A stretch of DNA of 64,000 bases from an uncultured Paenibacillaceae bacterium (GCA_913056365.1 CAJXLT010000001.1:248001-312000); one strand, 5' to 3'; shown: positions 10,094-19,377, numbered from the stretch's first letter. Notes: generated from the sequence alone by a model not told the origin. Made by a program: numbers and translations.

Positions 10094-11488
10094 ATGGAGG
10101 GACGACTGACAAGAGGCGACTCGGACAATATGAGAGTAGAATACGCTATCCCGGACTTTCTCTTCCGATTTCAGCTGTATGGTACGCATTGGCGCAAGGT
10201 TGAAGCAGGCTGGCAGTATCCTTTGCATGAGCATCACTTTCTGGAGATCAATCTTGTGCTTGAAGGGGAACAGATAACGAAGATCGGGGACAAGGAATGG
10301 TACCAGCGTGCTGGCGACATCCTGTACATTCCGCCCTGGGCGAAGCATTCCAGCCGGAATAGCGGGCAAGTCCCGATGACATACATGTGCCTGCATCTGG
10401 ATATGGACGATGAAGTGCTGTATCCGCTGCTCGCGCAAACAGATTGTGCAGTCATGGAGGCGGGAACAGAGCTGAATGCGAACATTCGCCGGTGCATAGA
10501 TCCGTATATTCACTTGCATGAACAGCCCCTCTCCACAGCAGACAAGGAAGCGGGTATCCGTCTAGCCGGGTTGCAGCTTACGACCCTATTAGTGGAGTGG
10601 GCGCTTGCAGAACGCAATCATAATGCTGCGCAACGAGAGTGGATCACTCCGCGTGATCCGATGCAATTCCGAGAGAAGAGCTTCATGGAACAGAAGGTGA
10701 AGGCGTTGTTCGCAGACGATGTATCATCGGGTTCAATGCCAAGTGTGGAGGCGTGGCTGCCGAATTTTCGCTGGATCGGTGTATATACGGTTCACTTCTC
10801 AGAGGGGACGTTCTGGGATAGAACGGGACGCTTCTCGGCCAAGCTATCATTGGAACAAATCTTGGAAGCGTTGGGCACTGTTGTGATCGTCGTTCGTGAG
10901 CCCGTTCTGAATATCGTAGTATTCTCTAATCACTTCACAGTGCCTCCCATGGAAGACTATATCGGACTATGCAAGTCCGTATTGGAGCAGCGCTTTCGCA
11001 TACCAGTGGATGTAACCTTAGAAGGAATTACGACAGATATAGCAGAGGCAGCTAAGCTGTATCGGGTGAGCGATAGAGGGATACGCAATGAGCAGATGGG
11101 TGAAGTATATTCACGCGATTTCATTCATCGATTGATACGGGATGCCATCTTTCTGATGGAACGAGAATATGCTGATCCTGAACTGTCACTGGCACAATTA
11201 GCCGCACGGTTAGAGATCACGCCTAATTATCTCAGCTCCTTGTTCAAGTCGCAAACCGGCAACACCTTCTCTAAGCATTTGACCCACATACGTATGTACC
11301 ATGCGAAGAGGTTGCTCCGCGAAACGAATAGGAAAATATATGAGATTGCAGAATCGATTGGCTACACCGATTATACGTACTTCAGCAGAGTGTTCTCGAA
11401 GACATTCAGCGTGAGTCCGCATCGGTACCGAACGGCGGCTTTAGTATCATCGTCACAGAAGGAAGACGATATCCGGGAACAAGAATAG
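10094..11488 (+). CDS. AraC-family regulator with N-terminal cupin
   Basis: Residues ~15-110 form a cupin-like sensing domain (HEHHFLEINLVLEGEQ, then GDILYIPPWAKHSS). A middle domain follows. The C-terminal ~100 residues are the double helix-turn-helix of the AraC family (LSLAQLAARLEITPNYLSSL and YEIAESIGYTDYTYFSRVF, ending SPHRYR). Regulators of this form typically activate carbohydrate genes on binding a sugar. It lies 152 bases upstream of a co-directional GH43 gene, its most likely target by position. A GAGGTGA site precedes the ATG. Confidence 0.88.
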   Translation: MEGRLTRGDSDNMRVEYAIPDFLFRFQLYGTHWRKVEAGWQYPLHEHHFLEINLVLEGEQITKIGDKEWYQRAGDILYIPPWAKHSSRNSGQVPMTYMCLHLDMDDEVLYPLLAQTDCAVMEAGTELNANIRRCIDPYIHLHEQPLSTADKEAGIRLAGLQLTTLLVEWALAERNHNAAQREWITPRDPMQFREKSFMEQKVKALFADDVSSGSMPSVEAWLPNFRWIGVYTVHFSEGTFWDRTGRFSAKLSLEQILEALGTVVIVVREPVLNIVVFSNHFTVPPMEDYIGLCKSVLEQRFRIPVDVTLEGITTDIAEAAKLYRVSDRGIRNEQMGEVYSRDFIHRLIRDAIFLMEREYADPELSLAQLAARLEITPNYLSSLFKSQTGNTFSKHLTHIRMYHAKRLLRETNRKIYEIAESIGYTDYTYFSRVFSKTFSVSPHRYRTAALVSSSQKEDDIREQE

Positions 11489-11640
11489 ATCATGCAGCTG
11501 CATGCCTTCCAATGCGTCAATCGATTCGGATTCAGTATAGATAATTGCAGGAAATGATAGATGAATACATGTTGTTTCCTTCCTCCTATCCGTATGATTA
11601 AGGGTATACTACATCGATTGAGAATGAAGGAGATGCGACT

Positions 11641-12621
11641 ATGAACAACACACCAAAACCGAAACAGCCGCTTGTGACACACATCTATACGGCTGATCCT
11701 TCCGCACACATCTTTGAGGGCAGAATTTACATCTATCCCTCCCATGACAGAGAGCATGATGGCCCAGACAATGACAATGGGGATCAATATTTGATGGAGG
11801 ATTACCATGTCTTATCGCTCGACAACTTCGATTCGCCCGTTGTCGATCATGGGGTAGCGCTTCATCTGAGAGATATTCCTTGGGCTTCCAAGCAGCTCTG
11901 GGCTCCGGATGCGGCATACAAGAATGATACGTATTATTTGTACTTCCCGGCACGTGATCAGGAGAATAACTTCCGCATCGGCGTCGCAACGGCATCTTCG
12001 CCTGCAGGTCCGTTCGTTCCTCAGAAGCATTACATGGAAGGCAGCTTCAGTATTGATCCAGCTGTGTTCATAGACGAGGATGATCGTGCATATATGTACT
12101 TCGGCGGGCTGTGGGGTGGACAGCTGGAGAAGTGGCAGACAGACACCTTCCTGCCAGATGCAGAAGGACCTGCTGAAGATGAACCAGCGCTTGGTCCGCG
12201 CGTATCCTTGTTAAGTGATGATATGCTAAGCTTGGCTAGTGAAGCTAAGGAGATCACTATTGTAGACGAAGATGGCAATCCGATCTTAGCGGGAGATGAG
12301 GACCGGAGATTCTTCGAAGGCCCGTGGATGCACAAGTATAACGGCAAGTACTACTTGTCGTATTCCACAGGAAGTACGCACAAGCTGGTGTATGCGGTCG
12401 GAGACAATCCTATGGGACCATTCACATTCAAAGGTACAATTCTAACCCCTGTCATCGGTTGGACAACACATCATTCGATCGTGCAGTTTGCAGATAAGTG
12501 GTACTTGTTCTATCACGACTGCTCACTGTCCAACGGTGTGAATCACAAACGCTGTGTCAAGTATGCAGAGCTGACCTACAAGGAAGACGGAACGATTCAG
12601 ACGATTGATCCTTATAAGTAG
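11641..12621 (+). CDS. GH43-family glycoside hydrolase (arabinosidase/xylosidase type)
   Basis: The 326-residue protein covers a single five-bladed propeller domain and has no signal peptide, so it is probably intracellular. Recognisable GH43 features are the first-blade ADPSAHIFEGRIYIYPSHD, the segment WAPDAAYKNDTYYLYFPA, the D-containing FSIDPAVFIDEDDRAYMYFGG (catalytic pKa modulator region) and FFEGPWMHKYNGKYYLSYS with the catalytic Glu. The family inverts stereochemistry on arabinosides or xylosides; the exact substrate cannot be read. An AAGGAGA site precedes the ATG. With the GH51 gene and AraC regulator it suggests use of arabinan or arabinoxylan. Confidence 0.88.
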   Translation: MNNTPKPKQPLVTHIYTADPSAHIFEGRIYIYPSHDREHDGPDNDNGDQYLMEDYHVLSLDNFDSPVVDHGVALHLRDIPWASKQLWAPDAAYKNDTYYLYFPARDQENNFRIGVATASSPAGPFVPQKHYMEGSFSIDPAVFIDEDDRAYMYFGGLWGGQLEKWQTDTFLPDAEGPAEDEPALGPRVSLLSDDMLSLASEAKEITIVDEDGNPILAGDEDRRFFEGPWMHKYNGKYYLSYSTGSTHKLVYAVGDNPMGPFTFKGTILTPVIGWTTHHSIVQFADKWYLFYHDCSLSNGVNHKRCVKYAELTYKEDGTIQTIDPYK

Positions 12622-13381
12622 GTGGGATGATGTCCCGGTCTATTGGAAGCAGAGGGAAATAATACAGGGCGCCCATTGTCTAGAAGTGTGATGCAGTAAC
12701 CATCTCATCACTTCGACTATGGTCGCCTTGTTCGTTATGTTGCCAGGAATCGAACGGAAGATTATGGTCTTATTATGATCCTGTCATGCGTTGTTGGGTT
12801 AATTGAGGGAATAATCGGACTTATCACCAACCTGACACCGACTAGAATAGAGATATGGCTCGAATAAGACCAATGAAGTCCGCTAAATTCTTCAATTGGC
12901 TCTATTCATACACGATAAGACCATTTTTTTCAGCTATCGCACATGCAGAACCTGTGAACCATTTTTATACGATCCTTCATACAAAATCAGCGTATCTCCA
13001 TGACTATTACGGAAATTTGTACGATAAATCGTTCAATGCCTGCATATCGAGCTCTGCTATAAACATATTTGTACGATGTTTCGTACAAGTTTCGATTATT
13101 CACATCTAATCGTCGGGCTCATCGTACAAAATACAGTTGGCCAGATAAGGCTGTCCTCTAAGTCATTATGTGATTTGGGGACAGCTTCTTCATGGTTAGC
13201 GAACAAAGCAGTGTTGGCTCAATTGCCATGTGTAAGGAACTTCTAAGACCGGTCCTTTCTCTTATGTTTGTTCTCACGGCTTGAGTTTGAGCGGTGAATA
13301 GCCGATGACAAATGTAACTATATCCTGCTTGCATGATTCGGCATACTGGAGAAAATGTGATGCAGAAAGGATGAAAACCGG
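12622..13381. other. 760-base stretch without a supported gene; inverted repeats
   Basis: Besides the hairpin at 12667-12726 it holds a perfect 8-bp inverted repeat at 13069-13088 (TTGTACGA, four bases, TCGTACAA). Half-copies of that arm occur at about 13018 (TTGTACGATAAATCG) and about 13129 (CGTACAA). A dyad at 13147-13187 (GGCTGTCC ... GGACAGC) is related to that at 852-892. An 84-codon frame at 12855-13109 has no ribosome binding site and unremarkable content and is not called. The last ~20 bases carry the AGAAAGGA site of the ABC gene. Confidence 0.5.
12667..12726 (+). terminator. Large imperfect hairpin, terminator-like
   Basis: The segment 12667-12693 (GGCGCCCATTGTC... to GTGATG) pairs imperfectly with 12704-12726 (CATCACTTCGAC... 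to GTCGCC). It follows the GH43 gene by ~45 bases. No clean T-run is present, so its role as terminator is tentative. Confidence 0.45.
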
Positions 13382-14329
13382 ATGGAGATTGCTTCTATGC
13401 AGGGGGTTGTCAAGCGGTACGGTAATGCGGTGGCACTGGATTATGTAGATCTTGCGATCTATGAAGGGGAGATAGTAGGCTTGCTTGGTCCGAACGGTGC
13501 TGGGAAGACTACACTGATTCAGACGATGACGGGAATGGTTCCCATTGAGCGAGGGACAATCAAGCTGTTCGGTCAGTCGAACAATCCGTTCACCCATGCG
13601 AACAAAGAAAAACTCGGTCTGGTTACGCAGGAGATTACGGTGTACGACGAGTTGACAGCGAAGGAGAATTTGCAGTTTTTCGCCGGCGTGTATGGTCTGA
13701 AAGGGAGCGAGCGCAAGGAGCGTGTGCAGGAAGCGCTTGCCTTCGTCGGTCTTGCGGAGTACGCGGACAAGGTACCGACGAAATTCTCTGGCGGAATGAA
13801 GCGACGACTGAACATCGCATGTGCGCTGACGCATCGGCCTAAGCTACTCATTATGGACGAGCCGACAGTAGGCATTGATCCACAGTCACGCAATCATATA
13901 TTGGAATCGGTCAAAAAACTGCAGGAACAAGGAACTACGATATTATATACGACACATTATATGGAGGAAGTGCAGGAAATCGCCTCTAGAGTTGTCATCA
14001 TGGATCAGGGTCAGATGATTAAGGGAGGTACAGTAGACCAACTGATTCAGTCGATTCAACATGAAGAACGCATACACATCGATGTCGCAGATACCTCGCT
14101 TCTTCCAGTCGAGCAGCTTCAGAGCATTGCGGGCGTCATGCATGTTGACGTTGCAGGGACTCGGGTAACGGTCATTTCAACCGCAGGCTCGGGTAATGTG
14201 GACCGGATCCTGTCCTTGGTGAAGGAGTATACTGGGGTGCTTGGCATTCAGACGGAGAATCCGGATCTGGAGGACGTGTTCTTAACCTTGACAGGAAAGC
14301 AACTCCGAGACGGAGGGGGAGAAGCATGA
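13382..14329 (+). CDS. ABC-2 exporter, ATP-binding subunit
   Basis: The 315-residue ATPase has Walker A LGPNGAGKTTL (residues ~36-46), the signature FSGGMKRRLNIA and Walker B LLIMDEPTVGIDP, followed by the H-loop TTHYMEE. A C-terminal extension (~220-315) is typical of CcmA/DrrA-type exporter ATPases. It should energise the two permeases encoded next (4-base overlaps), moving a drug, lipid or peptide outwards; the substrate is unknown. Together with the kinase and regulator that follow it forms one five-gene operon. Confidence 0.92.
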   Translation: MEIASMQGVVKRYGNAVALDYVDLAIYEGEIVGLLGPNGAGKTTLIQTMTGMVPIERGTIKLFGQSNNPFTHANKEKLGLVTQEITVYDELTAKENLQFFAGVYGLKGSERKERVQEALAFVGLAEYADKVPTKFSGGMKRRLNIACALTHRPKLLIMDEPTVGIDPQSRNHILESVKKLQEQGTTILYTTHYMEEVQEIASRVVIMDQGQMIKGGTVDQLIQSIQHEERIHIDVADTSLLPVEQLQSIAGVMHVDVAGTRVTVISTAGSGNVDRILSLVKEYTGVLGIQTENPDLEDVFLTLTGKQLRDGGGEA

Positions 14330-15054
14330 GAATTCTGTCCACTGTGCAATTCACAGGTCTTCGGATGCTTAGAAATTATATCGTCTTGCTCCTGTTGCTA
14401 GTTGTGCCGATTCTACTGATTACGGTGTTCTCCTTCATTCTCGCTGGAGTGGAGACGGAGACAGGCGAGAAGCCGCTGCATGGCGTTGTCAAGATTATGG
14501 TCGTCAGCTTTCAACTGTTCGGCGGTTCAATCGTGATGTCGTATATTCAGCATGAGTTCTTCACGGCACACAGGATGAGGCTTAATATGATACCTATTCG
14601 CAAGGAATTGTACGCATTTTCGATCATGATGTGCGGTACCGTGTATTCGATTCTGCTGGGGGTTATCTTGATGTTGTATTCACAATTTGCCCTCGGAATT
14701 CCTTGGAACTGGGCGTGGTCGATCTATGTGATTACCCTAATGGCGATTTTATCCAGTATCGTCTGCTTGATCTTCGCCTTGGCTGTGCGTAGCTTCAAGC
14801 TGGCAGAGCGATTAAGTGAAGTGTACGGGGTTGGCTTCATCTTGTTAGCCGGCCTGTTCTTCCCAATGCCGGACAATGCGTTCTTCGACTTCATGGGTTC
14901 CTATGGCAACCCCTTAATGCTGGCGATGTTGTCCATTCAAGCAATCGAACAATCCAACGCAGGAGAAGCTTGGTTCACGGCGAATATCCTGTTGGGGGCT
15001 GTTGTGCTCTTGTTCGTGCTCATGCTCGTGTTGGGTAGAAGGAGAATAGGATGA
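14326..15054 (+). CDS. ABC-2 permease, first subunit
   Basis: The 242-residue protein has about six membrane helices (for instance NYIVLLLLLVVPILLITVF near the N-terminus and a terminal VVLLFVLMLVLGRRR). This is the size and layout of ABC-2 type membrane subunits. Its ATG overlaps the stop of the ATPase gene by four bases, and its stop overlaps the next permease. It probably forms a heterodimer with the product of 15051-15737. Confidence 0.85.
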   Translation: MRILSTVQFTGLRMLRNYIVLLLLLVVPILLITVFSFILAGVETETGEKPLHGVVKIMVVSFQLFGGSIVMSYIQHEFFTAHRMRLNMIPIRKELYAFSIMMCGTVYSILLGVILMLYSQFALGIPWNWAWSIYVITLMAILSSIVCLIFALAVRSFKLAERLSEVYGVGFILLAGLFFPMPDNAFFDFMGSYGNPLMLAMLSIQAIEQSNAGEAWFTANILLGAVVLLFVLMLVLGRRRIG

Positions 15055-15737
15055 CGGTCTTTCGTTTTGTATTCTTAAGAAGCTTCCGCAATACGACGAA
15101 TCTGATCTTTCTTACGTTGTTTCCGCTTGTCTGCATCTTCATGCCGCAAGGGGATCCATGGCCAGTTCTTCCGTATGGCTATCAGTTGTTCGGTGTGTTC
15201 CTGCTGTTCGTCAGCATACGACTTGCTTCCTATATACAAGTAGACCGGATGAGCGGTGTTGTGAAGCGACTGTCTATCGCTCCGCTAAGTCACGCTAGTT
15301 ATTTAAGCCAGCATCTTCTTGCTTACTTGCTAATCATCATGCTGCAATGTGTGATCTTGGTCTACGGCGGCGTACTCTATGGACAACCGCTGATACAGCC
15401 ATTCCTGTTGCTAATTCTATATATTTCTTACAGTTTGGCTGCTCTGGCGATCGCATTAGCTTGGATTACGTTATTTCGCAACAAGGAATTGGCGTTCTTC
15501 GGCTTCATGTCGTTTGTATTTCTAGTTTCGGTATTGGGCGGGATTATCGTTCCTGTGAGTATGTTTCCAGAATGGCTGGCGCGTATCGCAGTATTGTTTC
15601 CTACCTATTGGCTTGCTGAAGGGCAGCTGTGGATCGTCTATGGCAACGAGCTTGGCGATTTCTTGTTTGTCAATGTTGTACTCTGGTTATATGCACTTGT
15701 ATTTATGATTATCGGCAGTACGAGAAAGCTGCGCTGA
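15051..15737 (+). CDS. ABC-2 permease, second subunit
   Basis: The 228-residue, six-helix protein has an ABC-2 type core: the segment RMSGVVKRLSIAPLS lies in the conserved amphipathic region after the second helix, and GGIIVPVSMFPEWLARI is the usual late loop of exporter permeases. It overlaps the preceding permease gene by four bases and is followed after 13 bases by the histidine kinase gene, preceded by GGGGAG. Confidence 0.85.
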   Translation: MTVFRFVFLRSFRNTTNLIFLTLFPLVCIFMPQGDPWPVLPYGYQLFGVFLLFVSIRLASYIQVDRMSGVVKRLSIAPLSHASYLSQHLLAYLLIIMLQCVILVYGGVLYGQPLIQPFLLLILYISYSLAALAIALAWITLFRNKELAFFGFMSFVFLVSVLGGIIVPVSMFPEWLARIAVLFPTYWLAEGQLWIVYGNELGDFLFVNVVLWLYALVFMIIGSTRKLR

Positions 15738-15750
15738 ATGGGGGAGTCGG

Positions 15751-16839
15751 ATGAAGGCAGCGATGGAGCCGCAGCTGTATGTGCATACATGGCGCTTTCT
15801 TATGGTCGGCGTGTTGTGTCACCTATGGGTCTTCGGCCAGGACTTGACGAATGTGTGGATTCTCATTCTGCTCCTTCTTGCGCTGGCTTGCTTGCGTTGG
15901 CGATTTGCGCTCCCGTTATGGACGGTTGTGATAGACGTATGTCTATGTCTCGTGTACGCACCGTATACGACGATCGGCTATTACGGACTAGCTTTGCCTG
16001 TATTCGAGCTTGCCGTTAGAGGGAGGGTGCTGATAGCTGTGCTGCCCTTTGCTATCTTATTCTTGTATGAAGCCACCCCCGGCTTATTGTTCTTGTTTCT
16101 TCTTCAAGCATTGTTTGTTGGGCTGTTCGCTTGGGCTGCATTAGGGAATCAGCACAGCTATAAGCTTGAGGTGGACAAGCAGCGCAAAGCTCGGTATGAG
16201 CTAGAGCGCGTCAAGCTCGAGTTGCTGGAAGCCAGTGAATCTGCTTCACAGCAGGCAGAACTAATGGAACGGTATCGGATTGCTAGGCAGCTCCACGACC
16301 ATCTGGGTCATGATTTGACAGGGGCTTCACTTGCCCTGCAAGCTTATGTGCATATGCAGGAGCCGGAAGAGGCCCGAGAGCTGCTTGAAGAAGTGCAGAA
16401 ACGGCTGGAGCGCAGCACGGTTAACTTGCGAGAGACTGTACATAATCTGACACCTGTAGCGCGTATCGGGGTTGAGAGCTTGGAGAATGTTGCCCAGCAA
16501 TTTCAATACGCTGCTATTCGGTTTCATCGATCGGGAGACATGCTGCTCGTCTCCGCTTATCAATGGACATTACTCGAGGCTTGCCTGAAGGAAGCGCTGA
16601 CGAACGTAGCCAGACATAGCAATGCCACACAGGTTAGGGTAGAACTGCAAGTGACAGCATCTATCGTGCGGTTGCTTATTCATGACAATGGCACAATGAC
16701 ACAACCTTCACTTGCAGGTAGCGGATTACGGAGCCTGCAGATGAGAGCGCGTGCTATGGGCGGAAGCTTCTCGATTTCCCGTGATGATGGATATTTGCTC
16801 GTATGTGTATTGCCGTTAAGTAAGGAGGGAGCAGGATGA
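15751..16839 (+). CDS. NarL-type sensor histidine kinase (HisKA_3)
   Basis: The first ~140 of 362 residues contain about five membrane helices with little extracellular loop. A short coiled segment follows, then the dimerisation domain of the HisKA_3 class with H182 in RQLHDHLGHDLTG. The ATPase part shows CLKEALTNVARHSNATQV (N box) and GSGLRSLQMRARAMGG (G box). Kinases of this type with few extracellular loops and an adjacent ABC exporter commonly respond to membrane or cell-wall stress, but the stimulus here is unknown. Its stop overlaps the regulator gene by four bases. Confidence 0.9.
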   Translation: MKAAMEPQLYVHTWRFLMVGVLCHLWVFGQDLTNVWILILLLLALACLRWRFALPLWTVVIDVCLCLVYAPYTTIGYYGLALPVFELAVRGRVLIAVLPFAILFLYEATPGLLFLFLLQALFVGLFAWAALGNQHSYKLEVDKQRKARYELERVKLELLEASESASQQAELMERYRIARQLHDHLGHDLTGASLALQAYVHMQEPEEARELLEEVQKRLERSTVNLRETVHNLTPVARIGVESLENVAQQFQYAAIRFHRSGDMLLVSAYQWTLLEACLKEALTNVARHSNATQVRVELQVTASIVRLLIHDNGTMTQPSLAGSGLRSLQMRARAMGGSFSISRDDGYLLVCVLPLSKEGAG

Positions 16840-17456
16840 AGCTAATCATCGTAGATGATGATCCGCTCGTGTGTCAGAGTCTACAACTGCTGCTGAGCAA
16901 GGAAGAAGATATGGACGTGACAGGGGTAGCAAGCGATGGACAGGAAGCAATCGAGCTCTGCACCGCGCAACAGCCCGATGTAGTGTTAATGGATATTCAG
17001 ATGCCTGTGATGGGTGGGATTGAGAGCACCAAGATGATGAAGAAGAAGTATCCATCCATACATATTATTATGCTGACGACCTTTCAGGATGAGAGGAATA
17101 TTAGACTAGCCTTGCAGGCAGGAGCCGAGGGTTATCTGTTGAAGTCCACCCAAATATCCAACATGGCAGATCAGATTAGAGCGATATCTGCAGGCATCAG
17201 CGTATTGGATCAAGGCGTGCTGAAGACGATCATGAAGGAGCCATCCGGCGAACGCTTCGAAGGATTAACCGAACGGGAGAAGGATATCGTCGAGCTCGTT
17301 GCGCAAGGAATGTCCAATAAGGAAATTGGGAGTCAGCTGTATCTGAGTGATGGTACCGTCCGTAACATGCTGTCGATCGTATTGGATAAGCTGGAGCTGC
17401 GCGATCGCACACAATTGGCTATTCATTATTGGCAACGCGAGGACGGACGCGAATAG
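16836..17456 (+). CDS. NarL/FixJ response regulator
   Basis: The 206-residue protein has a receiver domain (acidic residues 7-9, phosphoacceptor D53 in VLMDIQMPVMGG, lysine in YLLKST) and a LuxR-type helix-turn-helix at ~140-200 (LTEREKDIVELVAQGMSNKE). It is the partner of the overlapping kinase and probably controls the exporter operon in which it lies. The operon ends near the hairpin at 17620-17669. Confidence 0.92.
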   Translation: MKLIIVDDDPLVCQSLQLLLSKEEDMDVTGVASDGQEAIELCTAQQPDVVLMDIQMPVMGGIESTKMMKKKYPSIHIIMLTTFQDERNIRLALQAGAEGYLLKSTQISNMADQIRAISAGISVLDQGVLKTIMKEPSGERFEGLTEREKDIVELVAQGMSNKEIGSQLYLSDGTVRNMLSIVLDKLELRDRTQLAIHYWQREDGRE

Positions 17457-17619
17457 GGACGAGGACAGTGGAATGAATCTATTAGTCAGCGCAAGTGAGT
17501 GGAAGGTAGCATGAATATGATGTCGAATAAAGGGAGATTCATCTGAACGCGCTAATAAATTTCGGACCCAACACTTAAATTTATAGGATAAAAAGATAAT
17601 TTTATAAGTTCATCTGTGC

Positions 17620-17669
17620 AAAAAAGATAATTTTATGGACGATTTATTGTCCTTAGGATTATCTTTTTT
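17620..17669. terminator. Strong bidirectional terminator
   Basis: AAAAAAGATAAT (17620-17631) pairs perfectly with ATTATCTTTTTT (17658-17669), and an inner GGAC/GTCC pair (17637-17640, 17649-17652) extends it. The T-rich arm on either strand would allow termination in both directions. It separates the exporter operon from the biosynthetic cluster. Confidence 0.8.
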
Positions 17670-17820
17670 AGCTATATAGACAATGATTCAGAGAGCATCT
17701 TTTTATTTACGAAATATTTTAGTACGTTTAGGGAAATGGAGCGCACTAATCATGTCGTTCCATGCTGAATACACCGTCATTCAGTGTGATAGGTATGCAC
17801 GTGAAAGCAAACGATTACAC

Positions 17821-17851
17821 AAATTTGGCGAAATTTGGCGAATTTTATACT
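17821..17851 (+). promoter_or_regulatory. Tandem decamer and possible promoter of the biosynthetic cluster
   Basis: AAATTTGGCG occurs twice in direct tandem (17821-17830, 17831-17840). A TATACT -10-like hexamer lies at 17846-17851, with TTTGGC or TTGGCG 15-16 bases upstream. A start point near 17858 would fall inside the GAGGAGG site, giving an almost leaderless message, so the repeat may instead be a regulator site and the true promoter may lie upstream. Confidence 0.35.
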
Positions 17852-17867
17852 ATGAGGAGGCTGTTTG

Positions 17868-18134
17868 ATGTCCGAGCAAGAGCAAGTAGAAGCGTTGAAA
17901 ACGTACATTATTACAGTTTGCAGGGACAAAATGAATCACGAGCTGCCCAATGACAACATTGATGAACAGTTGCCGATTCAAGAAGCGTTTCAATTGGATT
18001 CCATTTCACTGTTTGAACTAGTAGTGAACTTTGAGGACAAGTATGACAGAGAAATACCTGACGATCATATTGAGCAAATCGGTCAGATGAAGCTTAGCGA
18101 GCTGGTTCTCTATTTGGAAGGACAGGCGGTCTAG
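17868..18134 (+). CDS. Acyl carrier protein 1
   Basis: The 88-residue carrier protein has the phosphopantetheine serine S45 in FQLDSISLFELV, with the usual helical pattern and acidic composition (FEDKYDREIPDDHIEQIG). It would carry growing acyl chains as thioesters. ATG 17868 is taken after GAGGAGG (17854-17860); a TTG just before is less likely. It is the first gene of the cluster and precedes the ketosynthase, as the chain-elongation ACP does in type II systems. Two further carriers lie at 21495 and 25563. Confidence 0.88.
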   Translation: MSEQEQVEALKTYIITVCRDKMNHELPNDNIDEQLPIQEAFQLDSISLFELVVNFEDKYDREIPDDHIEQIGQMKLSELVLYLEGQAV

Positions 18135-18137
18135 CAG

Positions 18138-19349
18138 ATGGAGCGAGTAGTCGTTACGGGTTTAGGGGTTATTTCTCCTTTTGGTTATGGAGTGGAACGC
18201 TGCAAGCAATCGATCTTCAGCGGCCGCCACGCCTTCAAGGACATTACCCGATTCAGTACAGAACATAGCTGCGCGAAGCGAGGGGCGGAAGCGCCGCCAG
18301 AAGTGCAGCCGTCGTATCGAAGTTATGCCGAATATTGCACGGATGAAGCGCTGCGAATGGCAGGCTTGGATCGGAATGAGCATCGCGAAATGTTGGAACA
18401 GGCATGGGTAGCGGTCGGAAATCTGGGGGACGGCATGATGTTGCAGGATTTCTATGAGCAATATGTACAAGCATCAGATGCAGATATGCAGCAGCTTGAA
18501 CAAGCATTTCCCGTCGGCAAGGAAGATATTCCGATTCATGATAGAAACCCTTTTCAGCTAGCCGAGCATGTAGCTGAACAGATCGGTTCCAACGCGCCGC
18601 GAGTCGCTTTTACGAACGCTTGTATTGCTTCGGCGAATGCCATTGCATATGCGTTCAATCAAATTCGCAAGGGACGCTGCGAGCTTGCGGTAGCGGGTGG
18701 TATTAATGTGCTTCATCCGCTTGTCTATTACAACTTTGATTCCAGCCGCGCCATGGCGGACGATGTCGTTCGCCCATTCTCAAGCAAGCGCTCCGGCTTG
18801 CTGATTGGCGACGGTGCCGGGATGCTCGTACTGGAGTCGCTGGCTCATGCGCAAGCGAGAGGAGCAGTGCCCCTTGTAGAAATTGCAGGCTGCGGTCTCA
18901 GCTCCGACGGCTACCATGTCACGCAGCCAGAGCCGAATGGAAGCGGTATGGCAAGGGCGATGAGAAGCGCTTTGCGGCAAGCCGGATGTGGTCCACAAGA
19001 GATAGATTATGTGAACGCGCATGGCACAGGAACACCGCTGAATGATAAGAGCGAGACGAAGGGGCTATTGCAAGTGTTCGGCGATTACGCCTATAAGCTG
19101 CCGATCAGTTCAACGAAATCGATGACCGGGCACATGCTGGAGGCTACTGGTGCGGTAGAGATGGTGATTAGCATCATGAGCATGCTGGAGCAGCGAATTC
19201 CGCCAACTGCCAATATGCTGGAACGTGATGAGGAGCTGCCGTTAGACTATGTGTTTGACGGTCCAAGAAGTATGCCTCTGCATAGAATTATGTCGAATTC
19301 TGCTGCATTTGGCGGCAACAATTGCTCAATCATCGTACAAGGAATATGA
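18138..19349 (+). CDS. Beta-ketoacyl-ACP synthase (KAS II/FabF-like)
   Basis: The 403-residue protein has normal KAS I/II length and the complete catalytic triad: C162 in TNACIASANA, H295 in NAHGTGTPLND and H332 in KSMTGHMLEATGA. It should condense malonyl-ACP units onto an acyl-ACP starter. The N-terminus is MERVVVTGLGVISPFG, as in FabF. The next gene encodes a shorter, cysteine-lacking relative, so the active form is probably a ketosynthase/chain-length-factor heterodimer as in type II polyketide and aryl-polyene systems. It starts three bases after the ACP stop. Confidence 0.93.
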   Translation: MERVVVTGLGVISPFGYGVERCKQSIFSGRHAFKDITRFSTEHSCAKRGAEAPPEVQPSYRSYAEYCTDEALRMAGLDRNEHREMLEQAWVAVGNLGDGMMLQDFYEQYVQASDADMQQLEQAFPVGKEDIPIHDRNPFQLAEHVAEQIGSNAPRVAFTNACIASANAIAYAFNQIRKGRCELAVAGGINVLHPLVYYNFDSSRAMADDVVRPFSSKRSGLLIGDGAGMLVLESLAHAQARGAVPLVEIAGCGLSSDGYHVTQPEPNGSGMARAMRSALRQAGCGPQEIDYVNAHGTGTPLNDKSETKGLLQVFGDYAYKLPISSTKSMTGHMLEATGAVEMVISIMSMLEQRIPPTANMLERDEELPLDYVFDGPRSMPLHRIMSNSAAFGGNNCSIIVQGI

Positions 19350-19377
19350 ATAATGAGGAACGACAGGAGGGCAGTTG

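Larger units (their letters stand above)
17457..17867. other. 411-base stretch between the exporter operon and the biosynthetic cluster
   Basis: No gene is supported here. It contains two copies of AAAAAGATAATTTTAT (from about 17589 and 17621), the terminator at 17620-17669, and the tandem decamers with the start region of the cluster at 17821-17860. A short frame at 17683-17868 lacks a ribosome binding site. Confidence 0.5.

Noticed and set aside
12855-13109. 84-codon open frame in the gap after the GH43 gene
   Set aside because: No ribosome binding site, no recognisable domain, and it runs through inverted-repeat sequence.
13274-13834. 186-codon minus-strand frame opposite the ABC ATPase
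   Set aside because: It lies antisense to a gene with all ATPase motifs and has no family features.
17683-17868. 61-codon frame before the first ACP gene
   Set aside because: No ribosome binding site, and its end overlaps the cluster's own translation start region.
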